A stretch of 64,000 nt of DNA from CAYYKD01 sp964471825 (GTDB lineage Bacteria > Spirochaetota > GWE2-31-10 > CAYYKD01). A program made the translations under genes and the position numbers. Shown here piece after piece: positions 16,924 through 25,858 of the stretch (within the stretch, counting starts at the first letter, position 1; the number at the start of each line of letters is the position of its first letter). The stretch is taken from contig CAYYKD010000002.1 in the NCBI GenBank assembly GCA_964471825.1, forward strand, positions 75,123-139,122, in the 5' to 3' direction. Below the pieces are notes generated by a model. That model worked only from the letters and a program-made list of their open reading frames with translations, had not been told where the DNA came from and did not search any database.

Positions 16924-17223
16924 TTTTTCTATGAGGCTCGACTCACCCCCTGTATTAAAATAGCCCGTTTATTTTATTTATTAATATTATTACATCATTA
17001 CATCATCAATTATTCCTAATCATCTTCGATGATTTCTTGTTCATCCAAAATTTACAAATTTGGTATTATAAAACATTTTAGTTGCATATCTGTTTGCAAT
17101 GTTGAGTATACTTCAGATTATAAAAAAAATTAATTAATATTTCACAAACTGTAAATGATATGAATAAATTTTAGTTATTATATATTGAATAATAGAAAAA
17201 AAATTTTAAATAGAAAAAAAAAT

Positions 17224-18783
17224 ATGAAAATGTTAAAAAAATATATCTATAAGACACAGCTTTCAAACCCATTATTATTGATCTATGCGATTATTTCCCT
17301 TTTTATTGTGATTGGTAGGTATCAACTATATATTGCATACAGTTTATGTGTAATAGTATCCATTCTTTTTTATCTTTTATCAATATTATCTGGAAAGAGA
17401 TTCTTTTCATTTATTGCTTTTACTATTTTAATCTTTGGGGTGTCTATATTGATTAATATCCACTTAAAAAATATTAGATATCAGGATTTTAAAAAAAATA
17501 ATCTTTTTTCAGAAAAATTCCTATGCAAATCAGTCGGATTTAGCACAGGATCAGATGGAAAGTACAATACTGAGGTTTTAATATTAGCTATTAAAAAAAG
17601 TAGTAAGAGTGATTATAAGAAGTTGTCTTTTCCGTTTAAAGTATTAGTTAAGACAAAGGCACCATTGGTTAACTATAGTAATTATATAGTTAACGGTAAA
17701 ATATCTATTCCAAAAGATAGGAGTTATAGGAACCATCTATTAAATAAGAATATCTATGGAGTCATATATAGGCCAAAGGTTTCAAATACACTCTATGGTT
17801 GTAATACGATTTTCAGTACACCTTCGCACTTAATAAATAGTTTTAGATTGCTTCTATATAACTATATAGAAGAGCATTTCTCGGTTAGAAGTGCCGGGTT
17901 TATTATTTCAATACTTCTTGGTGACCGTTCACAGCTAGATAAATCAGACTTTAATAATTTTAGAGAGACCGGTCTTGCACATATTTTAGCGATTAGCGGT
18001 CTTCACTTTGGATTTCTTTCATCAATTATTTGTAGTTTTTTTTCTATCTTTTTTAGCAAGAAGATATCATTATTCATTTCTACTATTGTCATGACTCTAT
18101 ATTTCACATTACTTGTTCCATCGGCGTCATGTTTAAGAGCTTTATTGGCTCTTATAGTTAATCTAATATTTAGAATAATTGGGGTTAAGATTAGCTCTCT
18201 TAGTGTTCTGATTATATGCGGTCTTACAATGCTAGCAATTAATCCATTCTATCTATTTGATATCTCGTATCAATTTTCATATATTGCAGTATTCTCGATT
18301 ATTCTTCTTGGAAATTATCGTGAGAATATCAAGGCATATGACAATTTTGATCAAAAATTCGGTTTACAAAAAATATGGCAAAAATTTATCGAAAAAGTAA
18401 GCGGGGCATGTACTACCTCCGTGGCAGCATCTACAGGAATGATCCCGTTACAGTTGAGTATTTTTGGAACACTACAGCCTTTATCAATAATTAACTCGAT
18501 TATTTTTGTACCGCTATTTGAGATAGTTTTTATTCAGATTATTTGTACGATATTTATAACTATGATCTTAAGAGGACTTGATATCTGTAGAATACCGCTT
18601 GGGTTATTAGATACAAGTATAGGAGTATTTCTAATCATGGTTGATAAGATGAATCTATTTAAGCCGTTAGTTTATGATAAATTAAATATTATTTTTGTGT
18701 TTTTTAGCCTTATACTATCTGATTTCATCATCAGTTTATTTAATTACTTGCTTCATAATAAAAAGAATAAAATAGGTGTATAA
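17224..18783 (+). CDS. comEC: ComEC/Rec2-type DNA uptake channel protein
   Basis: A polytopic protein of about 519 residues with an N-terminal DUF4131-like region and the Competence domain. The diagnostic motif GLAHILAISGLHFGFL is followed by PSASCLRALLALI and the NPFYLFDISYQFSYIA segment. There is no C-terminal metallo-beta-lactamase domain, so it is the short form of the family. It would form the inner-membrane channel for single-stranded DNA in transformation. No other competence gene is adjacent. The start is uncertain: TTG at 17185 or ATG at 17224, neither with a clear ribosome site. The preceding 300 bp (16924-17223) hold nothing I can identify. Confidence 0.85.
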   Translation: MKMLKKYIYKTQLSNPLLLIYAIISLFIVIGRYQLYIAYSLCVIVSILFYLLSILSGKRFFSFIAFTILIFGVSILINIHLKNIRYQDFKKNNLFSEKFLCKSVGFSTGSDGKYNTEVLILAIKKSSKSDYKKLSFPFKVLVKTKAPLVNYSNYIVNGKISIPKDRSYRNHLLNKNIYGVIYRPKVSNTLYGCNTIFSTPSHLINSFRLLLYNYIEEHFSVRSAGFIISILLGDRSQLDKSDFNNFRETGLAHILAISGLHFGFLSSIICSFFSIFFSKKISLFISTIVMTLYFTLLVPSASCLRALLALIVNLIFRIIGVKISSLSVLIICGLTMLAINPFYLFDISYQFSYIAVFSIILLGNYRENIKAYDNFDQKFGLQKIWQKFIEKVSGACTTSVAASTGMIPLQLSIFGTLQPLSIINSIIFVPLFEIVFIQIICTIFITMILRGLDICRIPLGLLDTSIGVFLIMVDKMNLFKPLVYDKLNIIFVFFSLILSDFIISLFNYLLHNKKNKIGV

Positions 18784-19145
18784 TTAATCAGACATTTTTT
18801 ATAGTGATGTTTAATTTTTAACTGATATTTAAGATTCATAAAGTAAATTCCGTTAATATGGCTATTGGTTATATGTGAAGTTCAGCTAGATTATATGCTC
18901 TGTTGACATATATGATACTAAATAAAAGGGATTGAAAAATCTTTATGGAAATTGTAATGATTACAATGGTATCTGTAATAATTTTATGAATTGATATTTT
19001 GAGTGTTGGCATTTTAATTGCTATATGTTATTATGTGATTTATATTATGTAAAATATCTAATGTTAAATGTATGTTATTAAGTTATGTAAAAAGATGTTT
19101 TAGAAAACTATTTTAGAGGGTATTACTCTAGATAAGGAGAAGGTT
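18784..19145. other. 362-bp intergenic region, no gene recognised
   Basis: This very AT-rich spacer holds a TTGACA at 18903-18908 without a well-placed -10 box, and no ORF longer than about 15 codons with a ribosome site. The strong AAGGAG at its right end belongs to the 19146 gene. Confidence 0.5.
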
Positions 19146-19418
19146 ATGAGCAACATAAAAAAGAGAATAAATACTATAAGAGCCCTTGAAGATCTGCTTC
19201 TTAAGGAGGCCGTTGAGGAATATCAGAGATCAAAGAAATTTCCTATATCTGCTAATGAAAGAGCAGTTATAGAATCCAATTGGCACAAACATTCATCCTT
19301 TTTTACAAGGATGTGGTTGAACTATATGGATGATAGCAAACTTGAACTACTTCTTATAAAGAAGATGCAGGAACGAAAAGATGGTGATACCGCAATGAAA
19401 TTTATTTCAAGTTATTAA
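19146..19418 (+). CDS. Conserved-looking 90-residue cytoplasmic protein, function unknown
   Basis: A 90-residue protein, largely helical and rich in charged residues, with an aromatic centre (HKHSSFFTRMWLNYMDD). It has a consensus AAGGAG ribosome site and its own strong terminator just downstream, so it appears to be a well-expressed single-gene unit. I do not recognise the family. Confidence 0.7.
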   Translation: MSNIKKRINTIRALEDLLLKEAVEEYQRSKKFPISANERAVIESNWHKHSSFFTRMWLNYMDDSKLELLLIKKMQERKDGDTAMKFISSY

Positions 19419-19445
19419 TAGAATTATATTTTTATTTGTTTAATT

Positions 19446-19471
19446 ACTGCCTTAACGGGCAGTTTTTTTTT
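19446..19471 (+). terminator. Rho-independent terminator
   Basis: ACTGCC, a loop of TTAACG, then GGCAGT and a run of nine T. The 6-bp stem and long U tract follow the 90-residue protein gene by 27 bp. Confidence 0.85.
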
Positions 19472-19566
19472 GTAAAGAAAGATTTTTTGATTAGTAAAGG
19501 TTAAGATAATGCTTGAATGAAATCCTTAATTGTAATAATTTAAATCTCAGGAAGTCATTAAAAAAA

Positions 19567-19977
19567 ATGAAAACAATGATACTATATTTTACATTACTAT
19601 TTTGTCTAAGCGGTTGTTCTCTCCCTGACTATATTTCAGCATATAGGACAAGTAATACAACTATAGATTTTCTTAAATCAAATGAATGGGGGAGTCTCTA
19701 TGAGATAACATCAATTGATTACAGAAATAAAATTGGCATATCCAGATTTTCATCTCTAGAGAGATGGGTTAATAAGGAACTCGGAGCATATATATCAAAG
19801 AAACAACATTTTTTCTATTCGGAGTCTTTTTTTTTACCTTTTAGACCACAAAAAATAACTTCGGTCTATCTGTGTGAGTTCGAAAATGCAGATGGTGAGA
19901 TATCAATAGAACTTGTTAAAGAAAATGAAGTATATAAAATTACAAATATTAACTTTACAAAAATCGCAAAATATTAG
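19567..19977 (+). CDS. Predicted lipoprotein, function unknown
   Basis: A 136-residue protein with a lipoprotein signal (lipobox LSGC, Cys at about residue 17). The mature part is an alpha/beta domain that recalls small NTF2-like lipoproteins but has no clear motif. The frame is open from a TTG at 19513, but the signal peptide fits the ATG at 19567 better; an AGGAAG lies somewhat far upstream. It ends 36 bp before the transporter gene. Confidence 0.6.
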   Translation: MKTMILYFTLLFCLSGCSLPDYISAYRTSNTTIDFLKSNEWGSLYEITSIDYRNKIGISRFSSLERWVNKELGAYISKKQHFFYSESFFLPFRPQKITSVYLCEFENADGEISIELVKENEVYKITNINFTKIAKY

Positions 19978-20013
19978 ATAAGTCTAATAATTTAGTCTCT
20001 AGTGGATACGAAT

Positions 20014-20925
20014 ATGAAAAAAGATACTAATCTCTCAAAGTTGCCCTATGCGTTGCTTCCGATATTATTTTGGTCATCTCATGCTGTATTTATCAAGTTT
20101 AGTGTTAATCTCAATAATATTGGCGTGTTTGAGATGAATATCTATCGAACAATACCAATTGTTATTTTGGGGCTTATCGTTGCAGGCAAGAACTCATTTA
20201 AAATTAGTCACCCCAGGGATCTTATACCGGGCGTGTTTCTTGCTATTAATTTTTATACATTTAACTATGCACTTAAATTTATAGATGCCTATCTGCTAAT
20301 TATTATAGAATCCAGTTGTTTCATTTTCAGTATCATCTATGATAGGCTGGCAAAACAGAATACTAAGTTTTCATGGGCAGCTCTGCTTCTGTTTGTGTTT
20401 GGCTCAGCGATTTTACTTATTGAGGCATTTATCAGGCAGGATAAAGTGATGATAATTGGTGTCCTGGTTGCTCTTATTGTGTCTATGACTTTTGGTCTCT
20501 ACAATTCAACTCTTTATTTGATTGAGAATAGACCTAATAAACTTCTTCTAATGATGGCTCCTATACTGTTAACGAGTATTCCATTTGTATTTCCAGAGGT
20601 ATCAGTCAAGCCCTTTAAAGTTGAAATAGTTCTATTGACCATGCTAATATCCGGTATATTTCAGACTCTGTTTCCTTATCTGCTATGGTCAAAGGCGACC
20701 AAATATTTTTCAGGCATAAAGTTATCAGAATTTTTACTCCTATCTATACCGGGTACATTTATTGTTGAGTATTTTACATTAAAGATTTCACCGAGCAAAT
20801 TCCAGATAGCTGCTTCATTAATTTTAATTCTTGCTACAGTCTTTAACATAATATTTATTGCGAGAAATAGTAAAAACGATGGTTTAGAGCCATTAGCAGA
20901 AAACCGTGCTATAGACACCCGATAA
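20014..20925 (+). CDS. EamA/DMT-family transporter
   Basis: A membrane protein of about 303 residues with ten hydrophobic segments arranged as two EamA repeats. The first begins PYALLPILFWSSHAVF and the second near residue 145. Members export or import amino acids, nucleosides or other metabolites; the substrate is not evident. The start is either GTG at 20002 or ATG at 20014. The 3' end overlaps the convergent punA gene by 17 bp. Confidence 0.82.
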   Translation: MKKDTNLSKLPYALLPILFWSSHAVFIKFSVNLNNIGVFEMNIYRTIPIVILGLIVAGKNSFKISHPRDLIPGVFLAINFYTFNYALKFIDAYLLIIIESSCFIFSIIYDRLAKQNTKFSWAALLLFVFGSAILLIEAFIRQDKVMIIGVLVALIVSMTFGLYNSTLYLIENRPNKLLLMMAPILLTSIPFVFPEVSVKPFKVEIVLLTMLISGIFQTLFPYLLWSKATKYFSGIKLSEFLLLSIPGTFIVEYFTLKISPSKFQIAASLILILATVFNIIFIARNSKNDGLEPLAENRAIDTR

Positions 20926-21718
20926 AGTTTAGTATTATTGAGATGAGGTCATTTTCAGCCTTCTGTGCGATCTCAATTACTTTGTTATGATCAAGTCGTT
21001 GTGTTGTAACACCTGAAGTATAATTTGATATGCAGCTTATACCTACAGTTTTGATGCCGCAGTGGTTTGAAACAATACACTCAGGCACAGTAGACATTCC
21101 AACAACATCACCACCAATCTGTCTGAAGAAGTTGACCTCTGATGGCGTCTCAAAACTTGGTCCTGAAACTCCTACATACACACCCTCTTTGAGCGGGATG
21201 GGAGAGAATTGTTTTAATGTTTTAATAAGAGCCAGGTCGTATGGTTCTGACATATCAACAAATTTGGGACCATGTTCACTTATGTTTTTACCAATTAGAG
21301 GGTTTGTTCCCATCATATTGATATGATCTGTTAATACTATTAGTTCACCTGGCTTTAGTTCCTTCTTAAGTGAGCCTGCTGAGTTAGTTATAACGAGGTA
21401 TTTTACACCTAGCTCCTTCATAATTCTAACCGGCATTACAACTTTGCTCATCGGAAAGCCCTCGTAGTAATGAATTCGTCCAACAAAACATAAAACTTTT
21501 TTATCGGCGATCTCTGAGAATATTAGTTTGCCTTCATGACTCTTAACTGATGGCACCGGGAAGTCGGGAATATCACTATATGGGATCTCTATACCCTTAA
21601 TAGATTTTGCAAATCCACCAAGTCCTGTTCCGAGTATAATTGCAATATCAGCGGTATCTGTCTTAATTTTAGAGCGGATAAAGTCTGCAGATCTTTTAAT
21701 TACTTCAAGTTCAGTCAT
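20909..21718 (-). CDS. punA: Purine nucleoside phosphorylase (trimeric, PNP family 2)
   Basis: A 269-residue enzyme that splits purine nucleosides with phosphate in purine salvage. Recognisable segments are ILGTGLGGFA, SHEGKL, GRIHYYEG, VITNSAGSL, the GPSFETPSE substrate loop, VGMSTVPECI and the base-binding Asn in ISCISNYTSG. The Asn indicates preference for 6-oxopurines (inosine, guanosine). AGGAAG precedes the ATG. Its neighbours are unrelated. Confidence 0.93.
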   Translation of the reverse strand: MTELEVIKRSADFIRSKIKTDTADIAIILGTGLGGFAKSIKGIEIPYSDIPDFPVPSVKSHEGKLIFSEIADKKVLCFVGRIHYYEGFPMSKVVMPVRIMKELGVKYLVITNSAGSLKKELKPGELIVLTDHINMMGTNPLIGKNISEHGPKFVDMSEPYDLALIKTLKQFSPIPLKEGVYVGVSGPSFETPSEVNFFRQIGGDVVGMSTVPECIVSNHCGIKTVGISCISNYTSGVTTQRLDHNKVIEIAQKAENDLISIILNFIGCL

Positions 21719-21842
21719 ATCGTCTTCCTTTGTTAACTATCATCAATAGAATTAATTCATACAATTTTGTATACACCTTTTCCATAACTGTATAATATAA
21801 TAAAATTTAATTAATTGCTAATTCATTTTTATAATTTATTTT

Positions 21843-22547
21843 TTATTGATTGTCATTCTTTAAAACAAATTTCGACTTTAACTTTAAAACCAGTATCAAA
21901 AGTATAATCCCTATAATCGATGCAATACCGATTAGTGAAAATATTTCATTAAGTTTAGAATTTGATAGCGTGTTGTTGTTTATCAAATTGCCTAATAATA
22001 CATGAAGAATTGTTACAGGGATTATCCCAATTGCAGAGTAAAAGAGATAGCTTGAGGTCTTCAATGAAGAAAGTCCATAGGTTATATTTTGAATGTTATA
22101 TGGAAAAATAAACAATAGCCTGAAAAAAAGAACAGCAAAACCTTTATATTTGGCAATGTATTGTTCAAGTAAAAGCATTGTCCGGTTAGCTCCAAACCTT
22201 TTTTTAAATTCATCTCTAAATATGAACCTCGTTGACAGAAAAGAAGTTAACAGTCCTAGTGTCATTCCAATCCAAGCAATTAAGAAGCCGTATTTGATTC
22301 CATAGAGATAGCCTGCTAAAAAATTAAAAAAAAGTGTCGGCATCATAGCGACATTAAAAATTGTATAGAATGTAATTATTATAATTGGAGCAAGAAGTCC
22401 AAAATCCAGGATAATATTTTTGACTTGAGTGATATTATCATAGTTGAAAAACCTGTTAAGCCTAAAAGAAAAGAATACAATTATTACAGAAGTTATGATA
22501 GTTAATAATAATAATCTAATAATGTTTTTTGGTAGAAATATCCACAT
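21843..22547 (-). CDS. TVP38/TMEM64 (VTT domain) membrane protein
   Basis: A 234-residue multi-pass protein with the VTT/SNARE-associated pattern: the loop NFLAGYLYGIKYG, a GMTLGLLTSFLSTRF segment and the paired FRLLFIFPYNIQN and GLSSLKTSSYLFYSAIGIIP motifs. Relatives include DedA proteins and lipid scramblases. The start has GGAGGGG. The precise role is unknown. Confidence 0.85.
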   Translation of the reverse strand: MWIFLPKNIIRLLLLTIITSVIIVFFSFRLNRFFNYDNITQVKNIILDFGLLAPIIIITFYTIFNVAMMPTLFFNFLAGYLYGIKYGFLIAWIGMTLGLLTSFLSTRFIFRDEFKKRFGANRTMLLLEQYIAKYKGFAVLFFRLLFIFPYNIQNITYGLSSLKTSSYLFYSAIGIIPVTILHVLLGNLINNNTLSNSKLNEIFSLIGIASIIGIILLILVLKLKSKFVLKNDNQ

Positions 22548-22657
22548 ATTACCCCTCCATTCTAAAAATTTTTTATCGTAAATCCACCTGTTTCTTATGT
22601 TATTATTTGAGCAATTTAAACTAAATTTTTAGCATTATACTTCATTATAGTCAAGAT

Positions 22658-22684
22658 TAATAATTTGCACATAATAATTTGCAC
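22658..22684. repeat. 14-bp tandem duplication
   Basis: TAATAATTTGCACA at 22658-22671 is followed at once by TAATAATTTGCAC in the 436-bp gap upstream of the 22984 gene. Confidence 0.8.
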
Positions 22685-22787
22685 CCAACTATGCAACTCT
22701 GCGATCATCAGATTTTTTTTCATTTTTTCCTTGCATAAATTAGTGAGTTATTTTATATATTTTTAGTGATGTTTTGAATAATTATAG

Positions 22788-22886
22788 GGGGCAGTCCATT
22801 AAGTCGAGAAATTTTTATTTGTACCGGTTAATTGCCGGCGTAAAACGAGTAAAAATCGTTTATAAACCGACTTAGTGGACAGCCTC
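22788..22886. mobile_element. Short terminal-inverted-repeat element (MITE-like, about 99 bp)
   Basis: The left end GGCAGTCCATTAAGTCG (to 22806) and right end CGACTTAGTGGACAGCC (from 22868) match as inverted repeats with two differences. The interior has a small palindrome around CCGGTTAATTGCCGG and no coding capacity. The GGCTGTCC-type ends resemble those of some transposons, so this may be a non-autonomous derivative. No second copy is seen in the window. Confidence 0.5.
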
Positions 22887-22911
22887 ATATAGGTATAGGA
22901 ATAGGTTTGAG

Positions 22912-22946
22912 CTTCTAAAAACCTTAATACATAAGGTTTTTAGAAG
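22912..22946. repeat. Perfect 14-bp hairpin without U tract
   Basis: CTTCTAAAAACCTT at 22912-22925 pairs exactly with 22933-22946 around a 7-nt loop. No T run follows, so it is not a standard terminator. It lies 38 bp upstream of the GTG start at 22984 and could affect that gene's leader or be another element end. Confidence 0.6.
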
Positions 22947-22983
22947 TGTCCTATAATTTTGTTGATAAATCTGAGGTCTATTT

Positions 22984-23766
22984 GTGAAAATCTGGTATTT
23001 TGTTTTAATATCTACACTATATGTAGTTTCTGTTTTTAGTAATGATAGTCAGAGAAGATATATAGAGGTTGCCTTCTATGAGTATGGATATCTCTACAAT
23101 ATGGGGGTTGGGATCGATCGTGATATTATTACAGAGGTTTCAAAAAGGACCGGATATTTTTTTGAACCGGTAGTGTTAGCTCGTGCAAGGATATGGAGTG
23201 ATCTAAAAAACGGGAAACTTGATATGAGTGTCTCCGGCATACAGAATGAAGAACGGGATACTTTTGCATGGTTTGTACATTATATGATTATTAAAAATTA
23301 TGCTGTACTAAGGAAGGCGGATATTAAAAATATTAAGAATGCTGAAGATTTTATAGTACAGGGGCATCTTCTATTCGGTGCAGTAACAGCTTTTAAGCAC
23401 GGCCTCATGCAGGACAGATGGCTCGATATTCTTAGAACTCAAAATAGGGTAGAGTATTCGCAATCAGCAGACGCGATTTTTAAAAAAATAAGGGATGGGC
23501 GGGTAAATGCGGTTTTTTCACAGCCTCCTGTATATAATAAATATTTAAAAGATTTAATGATGGAAAATATTGTTGTCATACAGGACTGGACTCCGGAAGA
23601 GAACGGTATTAAACATGGGCTAATTCTTTCTAAAAAAGTATTCACAGAATCAGATGCAGTTTTTTTTAGAAAGATAATTTCTGATATGAAAAATGATGGA
23701 ACTTTAAGAAGGATCTATTTAAGGTATCTGCCTGAAAATATCGTAAAAAAGATGTTGGACTTTTAA
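22984..23766 (+). CDS. Periplasmic solute-binding-like protein (SBP_bac_3 fold), probable kinase partner
   Basis: A 260-residue exported protein starting with GTG behind GAGGT. A signal peptide (1-19) precedes a family 3 bilobed binding fold: IEVAFYEYGYLYN, GIDRDIITEVSKRTG, then LKNGKLDMSVSGIQ and the C-terminal FFRKIISDMKNDGTLRRIY. No ABC permease or ATPase gene is nearby. The next gene, 57 bp downstream, is a hybrid histidine kinase with only a small periplasmic region, so this protein may present a ligand to that kinase rather than feed a transporter. That role is inferred. Confidence 0.8.
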   Translation: MKIWYFVLISTLYVVSVFSNDSQRRYIEVAFYEYGYLYNMGVGIDRDIITEVSKRTGYFFEPVVLARARIWSDLKNGKLDMSVSGIQNEERDTFAWFVHYMIIKNYAVLRKADIKNIKNAEDFIVQGHLLFGAVTAFKHGLMQDRWLDILRTQNRVEYSQSADAIFKKIRDGRVNAVFSQPPVYNKYLKDLMMENIVVIQDWTPEENGIKHGLILSKKVFTESDAVFFRKIISDMKNDGTLRRIYLRYLPENIVKKMLDF

Positions 23767-23823
23767 ACCTTTAAAGTTAATAATAAATTTGATTAAATAA
23801 TAGAGTAGGGATAGTTTTGTAAT

Positions 23824-25779
23824 ATGATATTAACGAATGATAGTAAAGAAAAAGTAAGTGATAGAATAAAACCGCTCTCATTAATCCTTCTCGTTAGACT
23901 TTTTTCAACATATTTTATAGTGGGGATAGTTTTTGCATTTTTACAGTTATCTATAGAATATGTTAAATTAAAAGAGGATATTAGGGAGACACTAAAAGGA
24001 CTAACCAGAACATTCTCTCCTGCAATAAGTTCTGCTATATGGGATTATCAGATCCATCACATTGATGCAATAGTTAAGGGGATATCCTCTAATCCATTGG
24101 TTGCATCTGTTATAATATCTGATAATGAGGGTACGATTCTTTCTGAATGGAAGAGTAGTGACATTGATATAATATCTGAAGATCTAACTGTCAGATTTAA
24201 CTTGATCAGATTTACAGGGAGCGGAGATGAGCGGGTGCTTGGTGAGTTAGTTATGTCATCAAGCAGTAAGTTTATTAGACGGAATATTCTAAGGATATTA
24301 CTAAGTGGATTAACTTTGTGGTTTACCCTATTTTTTGTATTGATAGTTATTCTATGGATTAATACTAATAATCTCATAGTTATGCCGCTCTCTACATTTT
24401 CGTCTCAGGTTAGAGAGTTAATAAATGGGGATCTTGATAGAGAGATCAATATAAAGGACCTGAGAATTTATGAGATCTATAAACTTGCAGATTTTTTTAA
24501 TCAACTTATGCATAGGGTATCAGATTCACGAAATCAGATAGCAGTTTATGCAAATGAACTTGAAAGGATGGTAGATGAACGAACTAAAGAGTTGTATGAG
24601 GCAAAGGAGAGGGCAGAGAGGGCAAGTCGTGCAAAGTCCGAGTTTCTTGCTAATATGAGTCATGAGATAAGAACCCCATTAAATGGAATAATTGGATTTA
24701 CTGGTTTGTTGCTAAAAACAGAAATTGACAGAGAGCAGGCAGACTTTGTAAAAAATATTAATACCTCAGGGCAGACTCTTCTTGGTATAATAAATAATAT
24801 CCTTGATTTATCAAAGATTGAAGCAGGAAAGATGGAGCTTGAGGTAATTAAGACAGATATATATAAGATGATAGAGCAGTGTGCGGATATTGTGAGATTT
24901 CAGATTGAAAATAAGGGACTTGAATTGATCCTTACATTTGCAAATGATATGCCGAGGTATGGATTTTTTGATCCGTTGAGGTTACGACAGATTTTGATAA
25001 ATCTTCTCAATAACAGTATAAAGTTTACAGAGTCTGGTGAGGTGGAGCTTAAAGTACATTTTACTGATCATGGATCAGGCTGGGGTAAATATACATTCTC
25101 GGTTAGAGATACAGGTATTGGTATAAGTGAGTCTCAGAAATCTAAACTCTTTTCAGCCTTTACACAGGGGGATAACTCAACTACAAGGCGTTACGGAGGG
25201 ACGGGGCTTGGGCTTACAATATCAAGTCTATTGGCAGAAATGATGCATAGTAAGATTAGTATTAAAAGTGTGCTGGGTAATGGTAGTGTCTTTTATTTTT
25301 CGATAGAGACAGAATATGAACATGACATAAATGGTGAAAAAGGAGTAATTGATAATGTTGATAGGTTAGATGATAATGATTTTAAGAATACTGTAAAGAG
25401 TGAACCTATCATATTGATTGCTGAAGATGTTAGTATAAATATGCTATTAATTACATCACTTATCTATGATATAATTCAAAAACCGGTTATTATTGATGCA
25501 TTAAATGGTGAGCAGGCAGTAGAGAAGTTTAAAAGAGCCAGACCGGATATTGTACTCATGGATATTCATATGCCTGAGCTGGATGGACTTAATGCCACCA
25601 GACAGATTCGAGTCTATGAGGAAAAGCATGGATTTCATACTCCTATAATTGCCTTGACAGCAGGTGCATTTGACAAAGAGAAGGAGAGCTGTTTTGAAGC
25701 CGGTATGGATGATTTTTTGACCAAACCTATTGATATTTCCGAGTTAAAGAGGGTTCTAAAGAAATACCTTGGAAAATAG
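23824..25779 (+). CDS. Hybrid sensor histidine kinase with C-terminal receiver
   Basis: A 651-residue kinase. One membrane segment (about 20-40), a periplasmic domain of about 120 residues, a second segment (about 158-180) and a HAMP region lead into a coiled coil. HisKA has the phosphoacceptor His280 (NMSHEIRTPLNG). The HATPase domain shows NLLNNSIKFT, DTGIGIS and GTGLGL. The receiver domain (about 535-651) keeps acidic ED residues, phospho-Asp580 (LMDIHMPE), the Thr of ALTAGA and Lys of TKPID. No phosphotransfer or response-regulator gene follows. Pairing with the upstream binding protein recalls BvgS-like systems in which such domains sit on the kinase itself. Confidence 0.93.
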   Translation: MILTNDSKEKVSDRIKPLSLILLVRLFSTYFIVGIVFAFLQLSIEYVKLKEDIRETLKGLTRTFSPAISSAIWDYQIHHIDAIVKGISSNPLVASVIISDNEGTILSEWKSSDIDIISEDLTVRFNLIRFTGSGDERVLGELVMSSSSKFIRRNILRILLSGLTLWFTLFFVLIVILWINTNNLIVMPLSTFSSQVRELINGDLDREINIKDLRIYEIYKLADFFNQLMHRVSDSRNQIAVYANELERMVDERTKELYEAKERAERASRAKSEFLANMSHEIRTPLNGIIGFTGLLLKTEIDREQADFVKNINTSGQTLLGIINNILDLSKIEAGKMELEVIKTDIYKMIEQCADIVRFQIENKGLELILTFANDMPRYGFFDPLRLRQILINLLNNSIKFTESGEVELKVHFTDHGSGWGKYTFSVRDTGIGISESQKSKLFSAFTQGDNSTTRRYGGTGLGLTISSLLAEMMHSKISIKSVLGNGSVFYFSIETEYEHDINGEKGVIDNVDRLDDNDFKNTVKSEPIILIAEDVSINMLLITSLIYDIIQKPVIIDALNGEQAVEKFKRARPDIVLMDIHMPELDGLNATRQIRVYEEKHGFHTPIIALTAGAFDKEKESCFEAGMDDFLTKPIDISELKRVLKKYLGK

Positions 25780-25790
25780 TGTGAATTGCA

Positions 25791-25858
25791 AGTGTCGGGT
25801 TTTAAGTGTCTCTGAAAGCATGACAGTGTCGGCTTTTAAGCGTCTCTGTATGCATGAC
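25791..25858. repeat. 34-bp tandem duplication after the kinase gene
   Basis: Two 34-bp units, AGTGTCGGGTTTTAAG... at 25791-25824 and AGTGTCGGCTTTTAAG... at 25825-25858, differ at four positions. The second unit ends on the last base of the stop codon of the convergent TPR gene. Confidence 0.85.

Noticed and set aside
22984..23766. ABC amino-acid transporter binding protein
   Set aside because: No permease or ATPase gene is nearby, and the next gene is a sensor kinase.
25791..25858. Two 34-bp repeats as a minimal CRISPR
   Set aside because: The units are directly adjacent with no spacers and there are no cas genes; it is a simple tandem duplication.
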